From contig JAACJM010000180.1 in assembly GCA_013368315.1 (NCBI GenBank), positions 1 to 64,000 on the forward strand: a stretch of DNA of 64,000 nt. The letters run 5' to 3'. Shown here piece after piece: positions 1 through 11,741 of the stretch (position 1 is the first letter of the stretch; each line of letters begins with the position of its first letter). The stretch is from Tetrapyrgos nigripes (Eukaryota > Basidiomycota > Agaricomycetes > Agaricales > Campanellaceae). Made by a program: the position numbers and the translations under genes. The notes below the pieces were generated by a model. It did no database searches, was not told where the DNA came from, and was given only the letters and a program-made list of their open reading frames with translations.

Positions 1-2
1 TT

Positions 3-683
3 GGTGCAGATTGGCCTTGCCCCCGTTGTCGTAGCCAGAGCCTGAGCCTGATCACCAGGGATGATAGCTCCCCCATTCAACCGAGTCTGCTCCTCTTTGA
101 AATCCTTCGCAGCCCGAACCAACTGAAGTTCCACATCATCCACCTTCAACGACTCCTTCGAGGACTCAAGCAATGCAATAATCGGACGGAATTCGGAAAA
201 CCCAGCACACGCACTGAGCATCGTTGCAATAATCTGGTTTTCGGAAGGTCGGTCGTCATGAACACGTTCCAATTCATCGGCAATCGCACGGATCTTCCCA
301 GTCACAGTCGACATCTGAACATCCCATCCAGTAAACCTGACAGCAGCAAAACGCCGCCAAGCTCGTACACCCCCACCAACCCCTGAGTCACCAAAAACAG
401 CATGAAGATGATGCCATAGGCCCGCTGGATCCTCCTGGTACTCGTTTGCATGACCAAGCACAGAATCGTCAAGTCGAGCGAAGATAAAGTCAGTAGCAGC
501 ATTCTGACAGCCATTCCAAGCCTTCCACAGCTTGCCATTCCTCCCAGTTGTCGGCTCCACATCCACCCCAGCCAATAAGTCCAAGAAACCCTTCCCGTGT
601 GCAGCAACAGTAGTGCGCAAAACCCAGACCGCAAAGTTATCCTCCCCCAAAAGCTTGTAGTATTTTTGATCATCTTTAGACAT
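3..683 (-). CDS. Ty1/copia-type Gag, 3' end outside window
   Basis: Structural protein of an LTR retrotransposon; it would form the cytoplasmic particle that packages the element RNA. Reading leftwards from the ATG at 683-681 the frame is open for 227 codons to the window edge. It begins MSKDDQKYYKLLGEDNF and contains AVWVLRTTVAAHGKGFLDL, WNGCQNAATDFIFARLDDSV and GKIRAIADELERVHDDRPSE, the pattern of the UBN2/copia gag family. The last residues, RPICT, may open a CCHC zinc knuckle. The copia assignment also rests on the LTR and primer site upstream. The frame carries no stop, so this copy may be young. The 156-codon frame on the same strand is a shadow. Confidence 0.8.
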   Translation of the reverse strand, partial: MSKDDQKYYKLLGEDNFAVWVLRTTVAAHGKGFLDLLAGVDVEPTTGRNGKLWKAWNGCQNAATDFIFARLDDSVLGHANEYQEDPAGLWHHLHAVFGDSGVGGGVRAWRRFAAVRFTGWDVQMSTVTGKIRAIADELERVHDDRPSENQIIATMLSACAGFSEFRPIIALLESSKESLKVDDVELQLVRAAKDFKEEQTRLNGGAIIPGDQAQALATTTGARPICT

Positions 684-697
684 AGCCCCAGGTCACA

Positions 698-774
698 ATT
701 AGTTGGTCGGTCAATCAAACAGTCTGTCGGACGGTCGGTCAGTGGCCAGTCGGTCGGTCGATGGTCGGTCAACA
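698..774. repeat. degenerate GGTC/CGGTC tract in the copia leader
   Basis: Imperfect short-period repeat rich in GGTC and CGGTC between the copia LTR and gag. The rest of 684-890 shows no coding frame and is the element leader. Confidence 0.7.
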
Positions 775-890
775 GTATATAGTAATGAGGCCAGAAGTAG
801 CGGAAATAGGGTAAATGAGGTAATATCGGAGTTAAGGAGGAGCAAAGTACAGGCGCAATAGACGAGAAGTGATTTAGAGCACAAGCAAAA

Positions 891-901
891 GGCCCATAAC
901 C
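891..901 (-). other. primer binding site of the copia element
   Basis: On the minus strand GGTTATGGGCC follows the LTR end directly. It is complementary to the anticodon region of initiator tRNA-Met, the half-tRNA priming type known from Drosophila copia. It sits exactly where a primer site should be. Confidence 0.7.
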
Positions 902-1075
902 TGTTAGAAGGCCGTTGTTGGGTAGAAAAGTCTGAAATCTATTCTGGGTAAAAGTACAGTATATATACTAAATGTAAATCAAATAGAGAGAGGTAAAGCG
1001 GAAAAAGATAGAGGTAAAGCGGATGTCGACGGGTATCTGGATGTCCGAGGACGCACGTGTACATTGTTCTCAACA
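902..1075 (-). mobile_element. 5' LTR of the Ty1/copia element (174 bp)
   Basis: On the minus strand it starts TGTTGAGAACA and ends TCTAACA, with the TG...CA termini of an LTR. A TATATATAC promoter-like box lies near 958-968. The LTR, primer site, leader and gag are in canonical order. The partner LTR would be to the left of the window. Confidence 0.75.
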
Positions 1076-1164
1076 AATGTTATTATTGTCCTTCAAATTT
1101 CATTACGAATTTCTGAGAAATTCTGGATACTTGGCTATGACAGGATCTCTTCTTTCTTGGCCAG

Positions 1165-1812
1165 TTGAAACACGGCCTCTACAAAGATGATTGTGAATGC
1201 TGCTCTCCTGAAACAATTGCTAGATCTTATGGTGTGTATGGTACTCCAATACACCGCCATCCACATCAAACAGGAGCCGGACATTCATCAGATGAGTCTG
1301 AGTCAGAGAGTGATCCTGAAGGTAAATATTTCACGCAAACTTCCTTATGTCCTACAGATATTAATTTGAGGTGCATCTATCCAGAGTGGTATGGAATAGA
1401 CGTTGAAATCACCAGTGAAACAAATTCAGGTAAGTAGACAGTTTTGTATGTGGTCCTTCTGTACAACATTAAAATTTATTTTAGCTGATTCCTGGCATGG
1501 GATCAAAAGCAATGAGGGCGAAGCAGATGGTGAGGTATGGAATGGTATAGAAGCACAGTGCGAATGTGGTCAGTCTCAATATTTTATTACTTATCTTACA
1601 AAGTACGCGATTCCGACGCAGAAGATGCATCATATCAGGCAGTTGACGCTCCTGATCACTCAAAACCTTTTGGAAGCAAAAAAATGAGGGTTTTTACAGA
1701 TGCATTGACGCGGGTGAGGGAAGAGGGTTACATATCTTCAGGATATGGTCTCTTGGAAGATGAATGGGAAGAGGACGGTATCCCGGATTTGAAGTGGGTC
1801 AAAAACACTTGA
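1165..1812 (+). pseudogene. fragment of an unidentified gene with introns
   Basis: I do not recognise the family. Coding character is seen in pieces: a first piece with GVYGTPIHRHPHQTG followed by an acidic Ser/Asp/Glu stretch, a second with WYGIDVEITSET, and a last piece from about 1600 reading SDAEDASYQAVDAPDHSKPF and ending EDEWEEDGIPDLKWVKNT before a TGA at 1810-1812. Possible introns are 1322-1357 and 1430-1484 (gtaagt...ttttag). No start with good context is seen and the pieces do not join in one clean frame, so it is probably broken. It lies next to the copia LTR. Confidence 0.4.
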
Positions 1813-1992
1813 TATTGTGCTACCAAATGTAATATGGCAGCCCCGGGCTGAGCTTTGGGCTCAAGCGTTGTACTTGATGGACAGGCTTCTGGAAATGTAA
1901 TACTATTATTTCAGCTTCTATATAGTTCATCACCTTTGGCTCATTACACCAACATTGAGACTGGCGGGACATGAAGTTCGCACATTCAAGAT

Positions 1993-2053
1993 CAAACTTC
2001 GGACATCTTGTGGCAAACTTCGGACATCTCATGGAAACTTCGGACATTTGAAT
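1993..2053. repeat. three copies of a 20-21 bp unit
   Basis: The unit (a)aacttcggacat recurs at about 1993, 2014 and 2034. It lies at the 3' side of the gypsy protease relic. The rest of 1813-2028 shows no gene. Confidence 0.6.
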
Positions 2054-2764
2054 ACTTTCCCAAACGGCGCCTCATACGAAGAAGACACCAAGTTATTTAC
2101 CTCAAGCATACGACCCGTATCCCCAAATGAAAGGAAGGAATGTCCCTCCTTCCGAATGATTGACAGATCGTACTGATCTTCAAAATCACTGCCTAGGATA
2201 AATAGAGTACTCAAGTTTGCCACTACGTACGCCTCCACGGGCAACTTGACAGGCCCCTTTGGCGTATGGAAATACAGATCGAGGTTTACGAAGTTGGATA
2301 TTGTGTCACCTGAATGAGAGTGATATCCTGACCAGAACGGGCTTTAGGTCTTGAAGCAAGCAATTGCAACGCATGGTGTGAGATAAGCGTGATATCTGAT
2401 CCAGAGTCAATAATGACTCGTAACACATCCTCAAAACCGTTAACCGTAGCTGTTGCTTCCGTTGCTTTAGCTCCCAAAAAGATGATTCCCAGAGGCCTAG
2501 CTAGACGTCGTTAAGCTCTAACAGAGTCTGATTAGTACCTGTGGGGTGGCATGTACGGACTAGATGATTCACTGATTCGATCTCTCTAGCTAATCGTCGT
2601 CGACTACAGCGATTCAAAGACGGTTTAGCATGGTATGTCGTGCATGCCGTTTTCAATGATGAAGATGGAGTGTCAGTAGAAGAAAGAGAGTCATAAGTAG
2701 AGGTATAAGGAGTGGAAAGCAGAGTAGAGCTGATAGGGGTAGATGTCCATAGATACCGCGGCAC
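2029..2764 (-). pseudogene. Ty3/gypsy retropepsin relic
   Basis: Remnant of the aspartic protease of a gypsy element; the enzyme would process Gag-Pol in the particle. The upstream part (2501-2764) ends in TLLELNDV. Then a short break leads into GIIFLGAKATE and the active-site segment VIIDSGSDITLISHHAL (DSG motif). The downstream part in another frame reads FVNLDLYFHTPKGPV, then LPVEAYVVANLSTLFILG. Thus at least two frame changes (about 2480-2500 and 2290-2310) have killed it. No RT follows, so this is an isolated fragment just outside duplicated copy 1. Confidence 0.7.
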
Positions 2765-2879
2765 GTCCCGAATTCTGCAATCATTGGTCTTTTGGATTCT
2801 GACAGTTTAATATTTCTCAACGTCTGGGGGAGGGAGTGCCTTGAGGTGAGTTGATATTGATTATTTTGATTTTTCTATC

Positions 2880-3449
2880 AACGACAGTCTTGATGTGCTG
2901 ATGATTTCGCTGTTTCTTCATCACATCGTGTGGTTCTTCCTATCTTTTTCAGATCTTTGATGGAAAGACTTGTGCCCATTACTCCTGACTTTTGCTCTCA
3001 AGTCTCGACTTAGCGTAACCATATACATATACCATGACGTATCTTCAGATTACTTCAACCATCTTGCTAGCTGCTAGAATGCTTGTCTTGAAACTTGAAG
3101 GAGTTGACTACTTTGTACTGGCAGGGATTATTTTTTCATCGACAACCGTTCGGCTTGTGCGATTTTGCAATGGCATTACAGTACATGAATATAAGATCTT
3201 CTTGCAGATACTCTCCACAAATCTCAGACATCAATGACAAGATTGTTCGTGGTAGCTGCTGTTCCGCCTCCCAGTACCTCACGAGGTAGAAACTGTCAGT
3301 GGTCACGTGTCTAGGACACTTCCTCCCATCAGCGATCAATCCAAAAGATGCAGTCTCGCGCAATCACATATCAGGCATGCACATGACTTGGACACTTTTC
3401 TCGCTTCGTGCCTGCGTACATCTACCATCAAGTCACATACATCCTAGCT
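2880..3449 (+). promoter_or_regulatory. conserved upstream block of NACHT-ankyrin gene 1
   Basis: Sequence shared with the regions before genes 2 (about 12310-12846) and 3 (about 46090-46680). It includes an E-box CACGTG at 3304-3309, preserved in all three, and a GCATGCA-containing stretch about 75 bases before the start codon. No TATA box stands out. A short ORF at 3034-3237 is not convincing. Conservation between copies may reflect recent duplication rather than function. Confidence 0.45.
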
Positions 3450-6400
3450 ATGACAGACAATTCTCCTGTGAATAAGTAAGTAAACCTAAGCTACAATAGG
3501 TCTCAAGCACTTATATTTCTTCTTTCAAGCCAATTGCAAACTCAAGCTTCTGATATTAGGTCAGTATTAATCTGTTATTCCGGTGATTGGGAATCTGACG
3601 ATCTTGTGTAGCTTGTTCAATAACTGCTCCAAATTCATTATTGGCCAGAGTACTATCAATGTTGTAGCTGGAAATCAGTACAATACCCAAAGTAAGCCCA
3701 AAAATGAGCATATGTAAATGAATCTCAATTAAAACTGCATGGATATCACACCAGGTGGTGGCAATGATAATGCAGAATGGATTAAAGCACCAAATCCTTT
3801 TGAGAACTTTAATGCAGCTTACCCCAAGATCATTGAGGGGACAGGAACTTGGTTGCTTGACCATGAATCCTTCCAGAAATGGAAGAGCAACTTGAATGGT
3901 TCATTGCTATGGCTCCAGGGCAAAGGTCAGTTTTTATGCAAAATGACAATCTGTTTCTCAACTGTTCTCCTATCAGCTGGATCTGGCAAGACTTTTCTAT
4001 GGTAAGCTTTTGAAAATGAGAGTGGAGTAACCTACTAAGATTTGGATTTACTCAGCACTAATGTCATCAATGATTTGAGGAAGAACTGCACCGTATTCTT
4101 CTACTACTTTGATACACGTGATAAGGTCAAAGCAGATTATCAAGGATTCATCTCTTCCCTTTTGTGTCAAGTGGCAAAGGAGGCTATTGAAAAGGGAAAT
4201 GCATCTGCACAAATTGAACTTGAAAAGCTCTATAATAGCAGCAAGAAAGGAGACTTCCTAGTTGCAGAAAACATAGAGGCCACCCTGGTTAATCTGGTGA
4301 TGACAATGGGTACTACCTATGTTATTGTGGATGCAATGGATGAATGTGCTGAGGAATATCAAGACAAACTGCTAGCCTTGGTGGATAAGTTCCTTACCAA
4401 ACTCAAAAATTGCTATATGCTTGTATCAAGCCGTCCACATATTGATATGGCCCACAAAGAAGTTGGGATTATCTCATTAGATAATCAGCTCTCTGATGTT
4501 GGTATTGGTTCTGATATCAAAAAATATGTGGATACAAAATTACAAAAACAACGTGCCTGGTCTCCTGAGCTGAAGGCTGAAATCAAGGACACTTTAGTGA
4601 ATAGTGCCAATGGACAGTAAGTATACATTTTAATTTTAATAATCTCAAGAGTAATGCGCTAAATGATTGCAACAGAATCAGATGGGTAGACTGTCAGTTG
4701 ACAGCGCTGGATGGGATCAAGATGCCAAAAAGGGTCAGAAAAGCCTTAAAGAGCTTGCCAAAAACTTTACAAGAGACATATAGCAAGATTTTGGAGCAGG
4801 TAGAAGAGGAATTGAGAGATGATGTAAATACAATTTTTCAGTGGCTGCTGTTTGCTTATAGGCCATTGACCGTAAGAGAGATTCAGCATATACTGGCAGT
4901 TGATGTAGAAGAAAAAACATTTTCATCTCAAGATCTGCTTGAAAATATTGAAACAGAGCTACATAAAGTGGTGAATTCTAGCTTGGTAGTCATTATTCAA
5001 CCTAGTAATGAAAGGGGCAGATGGGAAAAGCAGACTGCTATGACAGTCCAACTAGCTCATCCTTCTGTAAAAGATTATCTGCTATCAGAAGCAGCTATGC
5101 AAAGTGTTTCAGGATATTTTCAGATCAATAGTGCTCTAGCCCATGAAGCTATTTGTCAGATGTGTATTGTTTATCTTCTATGCTGTGGACAAGAAGCAAT
5201 TGATGTGGAGAAATTTGCTTTAGCACATTATGCTTCCAAGTATTGGTTCTTGCATTCTAATCAAACCAAAGAAGAATGTTCAGCCATATTGGACCTCAGT
5301 TGCAAGCTCTTAAGCACTACACAGCCTGCATATTATAACTGGTTGAATGTTTATAGACCTGATACATGGGATAATAAACCAAAATACATAGCACAACCTC
5401 TTTATTATGCTAGTTACATAGGACTGAAAAGTGTTGTTGTGTATACACTTGAAAAAGGAGCTGATGTCAATGCACAGGGTGGATATTATGGAAATGCACT
5501 ACAGGCTGCAAGCTATAATGGGCATCTAGAGGTTGTGAGAGCACTCCTTGAAAAAGGAGCTGATGTCAATGCACAGCGTGGATATTTTGGAAATGCACTA
5601 TATGCTGCAAGCCTTAATGGGCATCTAGAGGTTGTGAGAGCACTCCTTGAAAAAGGAGCTGATGTCAATGCACAGGGTGGATTTTATGGAAATGCACTAC
5701 AGGCTGCAAGCTATAATGGGCATCTAGAGGTTGTGAGAGCACTCCTTGAAAAAGGAGCTGATGTCAATGCACAGGGTGGAAAATATGGAAATGCACTACA
5801 GGCTGCAAGCCGTAATGGGGATCTAGAGGTTGTGAGAGCACTCCTTGAAAAAGGAGCTGATGTCAATGCACAGGGTGGATATTATGGAAATGCACTACAG
5901 GCTGCAAGCTGTCATGGGCATCTAGAGGTTGTGAGAGCACTCCTTGAAAAAGGAGCTGATGTCAATGCACAGGGTGGATATTATGCAAATGCACTACAGG
6001 CTGCAAGCTATAATGGGGATCTAGAGGTTGTGAGAGCACTCCTTGAAAAAGGAGCTGATGTCAATGCACAGGGTGGACATTATGGAAATGCACTACAGGC
6101 TGCAAGCTGTAATGGGCATCTAGAGGTTGTCAGAGCACTCCTTGAAAAAGCAGCTGATGTCAATGCACAGGGTGGAGTTTATGGAAATGCACTACAGGCT
6201 GCAAGCCATAGTGGGCATCTAGAGGTTGTGGGAGCACTCCTTGAAAAAGGAGCTGATGTCAATGCACAGGGTGGAGTTTTTGGAAATGCACTACAGGCTG
6301 CAAGCTGTAATGGGCATCTAGAGGTTGTGAGAGCAATCCTTGAAAAAGGAGCTGATGTCAATGCACAGGGTGGAGAATATGGAAATGCATTACAGGCTGC

Positions 6401-6677
6401 AAGCGATGATGGGCATCTAGAGGTTGTGAGAGCACTCCTTGAAAAAGGAGCTGATGTCAATGCACAGGGTGGACTTTATGAAAATGCACTACAGGCTGCA
6501 AGCTATCGTGGGCATCTAGAGGTTGTGAGAGCCCTCCTTGAAAAAGGAGCTGATGTCAATGCACAGAGTAGACATTATGGAAATGCACTACAGGCTGCAA
6601 GCTGGTATGGGTATGTAGAGGTTATAGCAGCTCTTCTTGAGGCAGGAGCTGTTGATGATGTGTATGAATCAGATTGA
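3450..6677 (+). CDS. NACHT-ankyrin NOD-like receptor, copy 1 (954 aa, intact)
   Basis: Probable fungal NOD-like receptor: a signalling NTPase whose repeats would sense a ligand, most likely cytoplasmic, with a proposed role in non-self recognition. I place six exons: 3450-3475, 3612-3691, 3755-3925, 3977-4001, 4056-4616, 4676-6677. All junctions are GT-AG, phases agree, and the total is 955 codons with the stop. Residues 1-36 hold a short mushroom-type N-terminus (FIIGQSTINVVAGNQYN). NACHT follows: Walker A GKAGSGKT at 91-98, rebuilt across an intron, and Walker B VIVDAMDE at 190-197. Then RWVDCQLTAL and a winged-helix-like part near 290-410, and ankyrin repeats from about 527 to the end. No classical N-terminal effector domain (HET, patatin, phosphorylase) is seen. 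It is the only paralogue of the three without a frameshift. Exon choice is inferred and not tested by RNA. Confidence 0.8.
5391..6650 (+). repeat. ankyrin-coding 99 bp tandem array, 12 full units
   Basis: After one diverged leading repeat, twelve 33-residue units follow the pattern GG-x-Y-G-NALQAAS-x-x-G-H/D-LEVVRALLEKGADVNAQ. The nucleotide sequence outside the x codons is almost invariant. The x residues run Y/YN, Y/LN, F/YN, K/RN, Y/CH, Y/YN, H/CN, V/HS, V/CN, E/DD, L/YR, H/WY. The x positions correspond to the hairpin tip and the end of the first helix of an ankyrin repeat, the usual ligand face. Confidence 0.9.
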
Positions 6678-7545
6678 AATGCATTCTAGCTTCTATAACC
6701 TCTAAATTTCGAAATATGAATGTACAGACTGAAATGTTAACTATATAAACTTTCACAAGAAATGGTTATGTTCTCCAGTTGTTTCTGATATCTGCTCGTA
6801 CCACAAGAATTTAGTACTCACTTTTTCAAAACTCTATACATTTTACAAACTTGTCTTCTTGTGTTTTGACTATTGACGAAATTTGGAAATATTTATTTAA
6901 AAAATGCAGCAGGACAGTGACAATACCACAGTGTAGGTATGTATATGCACGGCAAGTTTAGCATTTAGGCCTATCTTAGGCTATCAGTTACTGCAATGAT
7001 GATATATTCCCACAGCTACTGTCTACATGATATAGCATGCAAGATTCTCGAGCGAAAAGCAGTTTTTTTTTAGCTTATACTGTCAGCACAGAGTTTGTAC
7101 AACTGTCTTTTCCGAAGGGGTATTTGAGTTGTGAAATGAGTTCACCGTGTTTCCAATCATCTACGTGGCCTTTCGAGGCTACGGTAAGGCCTGATTTGAG
7201 CTTCGTAGTAGGTTAGTATTTCCTGATGCGCAGTAAACAGAAGCTAGTACTTTTTTTAAATTCCCAGATTTCTCGCAATTTTGCTTTATAACGGACCGAT
7301 GCCCACAGCAAATCTCATTTACCGGCAATTGAGATCGACTTAGTTGCTTTTGTACAGAAAAGTTTGACAAAAACATAGGTTCGGGGACCTTGGAAAAGCC
7401 GTCTCATACCCATCCCGTATCTTACCTGCGTTGTCCTCGAGACAGTACAGTCATGGACCCATATTAACACTATCCGTAAACTGTCAGATACGGAGGCGGT
7501 TGAGAGCCCTAGACCGTTTAAACTTCAAATCCCAGCTACTTACAA
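6678..7545 (+). other. 3' flank of gene 1, conserved in all three copies, no gene seen
   Basis: Homologous to 16970-17820 and 50252-51110. The first 50 bases after the stop are nearly the same in all copies and are probably 3' UTR. A short frame that is open in copies 2 and 3 (17288-17506 and 50570-50788) is interrupted here by a T-run near 7064, so I do not call a gene. Confidence 0.5.
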
Positions 7546-7699
7546 AGATGTGATGTCCAAGCCGAAGGATATGTGTAGCACACCAATGGTGGACAACGGG
7601 ATAGGGGAAAGTGTGGGAAAGGCTCCCGGAAGTAACAAATGTAAACATAGAGGCTTTCTGATTTCAGCGTGCTTTACACTCTGTTTTTTCTCGTCTCTG

Positions 7700-9928
7700 T
7701 GTTTAACTCTGGGGGGATACAACTACAACCCACACACTAGCGCGTTGGGTGCGCAGTCGTCTACACTTCTCGTATAGTCAACCCCAGCCTGTCTCTTCCG
7801 GCTCTGCTTCTCGTCCGATCCCCACTTACATGCACATTCTCCACCCCCAGCATCCTCCTCGCCCTCGTACAAAGCCATCTCTTCCCAACCCTCAACCCGG
7901 TTGGAACATCCCTCTGATGCCAGAAATCTGTTGGTATTGGATGTAAATGGAGGTTAGTCTCGCTGACGCGAAGGAGAACGAGAAGACGAAGGCTGTATGG
8001 GCTCGGGATACACTCGATTTGGATCAAGCTGCATATGGTGAGTTTTGAGTTTTGTTTTGTTATCGTTTCTGTTTCAGAACTCGACTCTTTGCGTTTGGAT
8101 TTTATGCGTTCTGGCTTATTTCTATTGCCTGCTGAGATCGTTCTGAGACCCCTTTCTTTCTTTTTTGGTTTGGTTTGGTTTGGAGGGTTGCTTTTCGGTT
8201 TCGTGTTCGGTTTTGGTTTTGGTTTTCTTTCCGTTCTCGTTCTCGTTTTCGTTTCCGGTTTTGTCTTTCTTTCCTCTTTTTTGCCGTTTCGTTTCATCTT
8301 TCGTCTCGTCTCGTCTGATGAAAAAAATGTCACTGACCACAATGTCTTTCATTATTAAATTTACAGATACCAAAACCCAAACTACAAGACCTCGATAAAC
8401 CTTGGGAGAAGCTTACGCCTTTGATACCGGGAAATGAGTTCCTTACCGAGATGAAGACGGGAGCGGGAGCAGACGGAGACGCAGGAGGTGCAGCAGCAGA
8501 CGCAGCAGCAGATACGACGACGACACTACCTGTTGACCCGATGTTAACAACGGCCTCAACACTGGCTGAAATCGAAGACATCACTCCCCCCACTACACCT
8601 ACGCCCCCCTCTCACTCTTGCCACCCCTCTTGCTCCCCGTCTTGCTCTTACTCTCACCACCGCCGCCGCCGCCGTTCCTTCCTCTTTCCCTGCATCTGCG
8701 TCCGAAGAAAAAGGACTCCACCCCACCATATACCTTGCCAACACCCCCACCCCTACCACATACTACCCCAACGCCAACACCAGTCCCCCCACCCCCACCC
8801 CATACACCCACTCCCCCCTCACAATCCTCCTCCTAGACGATTACCCCCTCAAAGCACGTTTACAACCCTATACCCGTTTTTGCATACCAGAGTACTCTAG
8901 GGATGTTTGGGTTATGCGGGTCCTTTCTGGTGCTGAGGGGGATAAAGGGGGGAAAGGTGGTAACGGGGGTAACGGTGGTAAAGGTGATGGTGAAGGCAAA
9001 GGTGCTGGTGTTGGTGGGGGGCGTGTCGACGCCGATGCTGTTCCAGGTACCACTATGGTCGTGGTCATGGGTGGCAAATCTGCAGCAGGTTCAGGAGAGA
9101 GAACGAGAAGAAGGGAGAGGAATCCAAGCCACGGATGGACCTACCGAAATCGAAATTCCCACTGACGAAGACGCAGTAATCGAAGACGTCGTAGCAAACA
9201 CCTCCACCTACACCTCCACCGACTCTATCGTCGTCCCCATTGCACCAACCGTACCCAACTCCCCTGCTGCTGCTAAGAAGCTGAAACGCAAGAGAACTTT
9301 GAACGATATGGGGTTTACGGCGGATATCCTCACTACCGCCTCTACCGCCTCTACGTCTACCTCTTTAGTCAAGGGGGGTTTTCTTCAAACGTCGACTCCA
9401 ACACCAACATTGGCCTCATTCTTCAAAAAACCAAATCTCCTCTATCTGATATGTCGATTTCGGCAAATTCTAGATCCTCTGCGCCTGTGAAGGCGATTGC
9501 GAGATCGTTGGTGACGGTGACCAGATTGCGAATTCGAATTGGGGTGTGGGGCTGTTGGTGGGACTATGGATATGGATATTAGTATGGACGGCCATGGTCT
9601 TTACGACGGGATGCCGCCTCCCCCTCCATCCTCTACCGTTATTGTACTTCTTATTGTCACTTGATTGTCACCGTTACTGCTACCGCTTCACACTACGGCT
9701 TTGTCAATGGAGGTGTCAATGGGGGTGCAAACGCAAACGATAATCCGGGCAGGGATAAAAATAAAAGGATCCCTCGATTCTCGAAAGTACGATGAGACCA
9801 TAGTAGCCATTGTCGGGGTATTAGACGCTATCAAGTCGGAAAGTAATGTTGCGGCGTGGATGAGGGGAAAGGGGATTTTTACTGTGGTTGGGGAAGATGA
9901 TGGCTATGGCAAAAGCGTCGGGAATTAG
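7700..9928 (+). pseudogene. FCP1/NIF-like (HAD family) phosphatase relic, copy 1
   Basis: Relic of a HAD-type phosphatase of the FCP1/NLI-interacting-factor group, enzymes acting on phosphoserine proteins. Visible parts in order: NYNPHTSALGAQSSTLLV near 7730; LLVLDVNG near 7929-7952, which would be the first catalytic motif (DxNG, usually DxDGT/V); AVWARDTLDLDQAAY at about 7996-8037; an intron with a T-rich body to about 8367; LDKPWEKLTPLIPGNEFL; then LLLDDYPLKA near 8831-8860, resembling HAD motif IV (DD-x-P); a Ser/Thr/Gly-rich insert; KKLKRKRTLNDMG; and the C-terminal YDETIVAIVGVLDAIKSESN at 9792-9851. The stretch equivalent to PYIPAFVSYLFH of copies 2 and 3 is missing, and frames change several times. 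The family call rests on motif memory, so confidence is moderate. Confidence 0.5.
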
Positions 9929-10161
9929 AGTAAGAATGAGACAGGGATTGGACCAAGCACCGGTACCAAACTGACCAATTCGTTGCCGGCTCATCGCCGT
10001 TGACCGTCAACAAAGCGTTGAAGTTGAATGAGAACAAAATGAAGAACAGCCAGAGGAATCAGGGCAACCGGCGCATCTCTGGGGTTGCCAAATAGAATTA
10101 TCCCTTGAGTCTTCCGCCTTATCTCAGCTTTCACCGTAGTACCACCATCACATCCACGACA

Positions 10162-11511
10162 ATGTCCTCAACTAACCGAGTCCTCGCAGGTCCACCCGGC
10201 GACGCCTGTTTCAACAGAGGTGTCCAGCATACAGGAACTCCTGCTGGGACGACGGATTCCGACGTATGTGTCTGAACCTCCTTCCTCAAGTGGAGCTGGT
10301 GAAGGAGGAGGGGGAAAGAAAGGCATTCTATACCTCGCAGACGTATATGGACCATTTTATTTGAATAATCAGTTGGTTCAGGATTATTTTGCGGAGGGCG
10401 GTGAGTATTTATTTGAGGACTTTTTTGGTTTTGACTTTGTCCCCAACGGTCGTTGTATACATTTTCAAGTCCTTAAGCTTGTTTGCTCTATGGTACATGT
10501 ACTTAACACAATATTCTTGACCTCGTAGGTTTCCACGTCCTGGGAATTGACTACTTTGACGGAGACCCCGTCCATAAGCACACCGAAGCAGATTTCGATC
10601 GATCGGCTTGGATAGCAAATGCGAAGAAGAGAGCAGGGGAGTGGGTTCTGAAGTGGTTTAAGGCTGTGAAGGAGTTTTATGGTATGTGCACATGCATGGT
10701 TCTGCTCAACTGCAGTACGGTGTTGAGCCTCTGTCATATCATCATGTACAGGTTCAGATGCGAAGTATTGTGTTGTCGGTATGTGTCCTTCACACACATG
10801 TTCGTTCACATGATGCATGCCAGTGCTCTAAGTTCATCCGTATTGGCTTCTGATATATGCCTTCGCGTTTACAGGATACTGTTTCGGTGGACCACATGCA
10901 CTTGGATTCGCCAATTCAGATGAATTCGTTGCAGGTGAGGTGGTTTTTGGTGTATATATGCGTTGGAAATTTGACTTGGGATCGAAATTTCTCATTCATT
11001 GTGCATCGTCGATTTTAGCTGCTTTTGCACACCCTGCGTTCTTGAATGAGGATCATTTCCGTACTATAAAGAGTACGTCTCCTACCCCATCCGTTCAAAT
11101 TTGTGATTTTGCTCAATATCTCTTTGTACAGAGCCGTTGTTCTTGTCCTGTGCTGGTACGCATACGTGCATATATATGTGTTCCAGTGTTCATGATTTCC
11201 CATTCTTTTTATTGTTCTATGCTAGAAACCGACCACACATTCCCCCTTGAATCCCGTCGTCGTGCCGAAGACATCTTGGTCGAAGTCAAGGCAAAGTATT
11301 ACATTCAGGTGTTTTCGGGTGTGAAGCACGGATTTGCGGTGAGAGGAGATCCGGAGGTGGAGGATGAACGTGAGTGTTTAAATTTGGACATGCGTACGCT
11401 CTGCGACATGATCCTCATCCTGCATTTCTAGGTTGGGCGAAAGAAGAATCAGTACGATATATTCTTGTTTGGTTCAATCAGTTTACGGAGGAGGCGGCGA
11501 AGGCAAAGTGA
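10162..11511 (+). pseudogene. dienelactone hydrolase, copy 1, frameshifted in exon 1
   Basis: Alpha/beta-hydrolase of the dienelactone hydrolase family, which opens lactone rings of catechol breakdown products; cytosolic. Start MSSTNRVLAGPPGDACF at 10162. Exons: 10162-10400, 10529-10681, 10752-10778, 10875-10934, 11019-11072, 11132-11155, 11226-11369, 11432-11511. The catalytic triad is preserved: Cys in GYCFGGPHALGF, Asp in ETDHTFP, His in SGVKHGFAVRGD. Relative to copy 2, 14 bases are missing near 10256, which shifts the frame in exon 1 and brings a stop at 10269-10271. All later exons and splice sites are in good order. It is either recently dead or a sequence to confirm. Confidence 0.8.
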
Positions 11512-11741
11512 GCATTTCGTTGGACTGGATATGAGAAGTAGCTGCGTGTACACTAGTATTATTGGTAGGACCGCTGCTTCAGTGGTAATGGCGAAGAGTA
11601 GATTGTAAAGTTGTGTAAATGTAAAGTAAAGAAGTTTGGCAAATGATACTTCTTTGTACATTTTATGCGTGTACTGGTAGTGCTCGAGATGCAGTGATGA
11701 GTAGTTTCGGAGTAGCTTCAACGTTAAGGACTCGTTCAGAG

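Noticed and set aside
302..772. 156-codon frame on the minus strand near the left edge
   Set aside because: It overlaps the copia Gag in another frame and has no family resemblance.
6179..6460. Long minus-strand frames inside the ankyrin arrays (also 15257-15439, 49429-49611)
   Set aside because: They are antisense shadows produced by the 99-base coding repeats and have the same repetitive low-complexity sequence.
5391..6650. Regular repeats as a CRISPR array or satellite
   Set aside because: Units are contiguous without unique spacers, keep a reading frame and encode ankyrin residues.
7761..8342. Lys/Arg-rich minus-strand frame of 193 codons (also near 18781 and 51981)
   Set aside because: It is the complement of the T-rich intron and Pro-rich exon of the phosphatase relic.
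8421..8900. Pro/His-rich secreted protein at 8421-8900
   Set aside because: Frame not kept between copies; it belongs to the low-complexity insert of the phosphatase relic.
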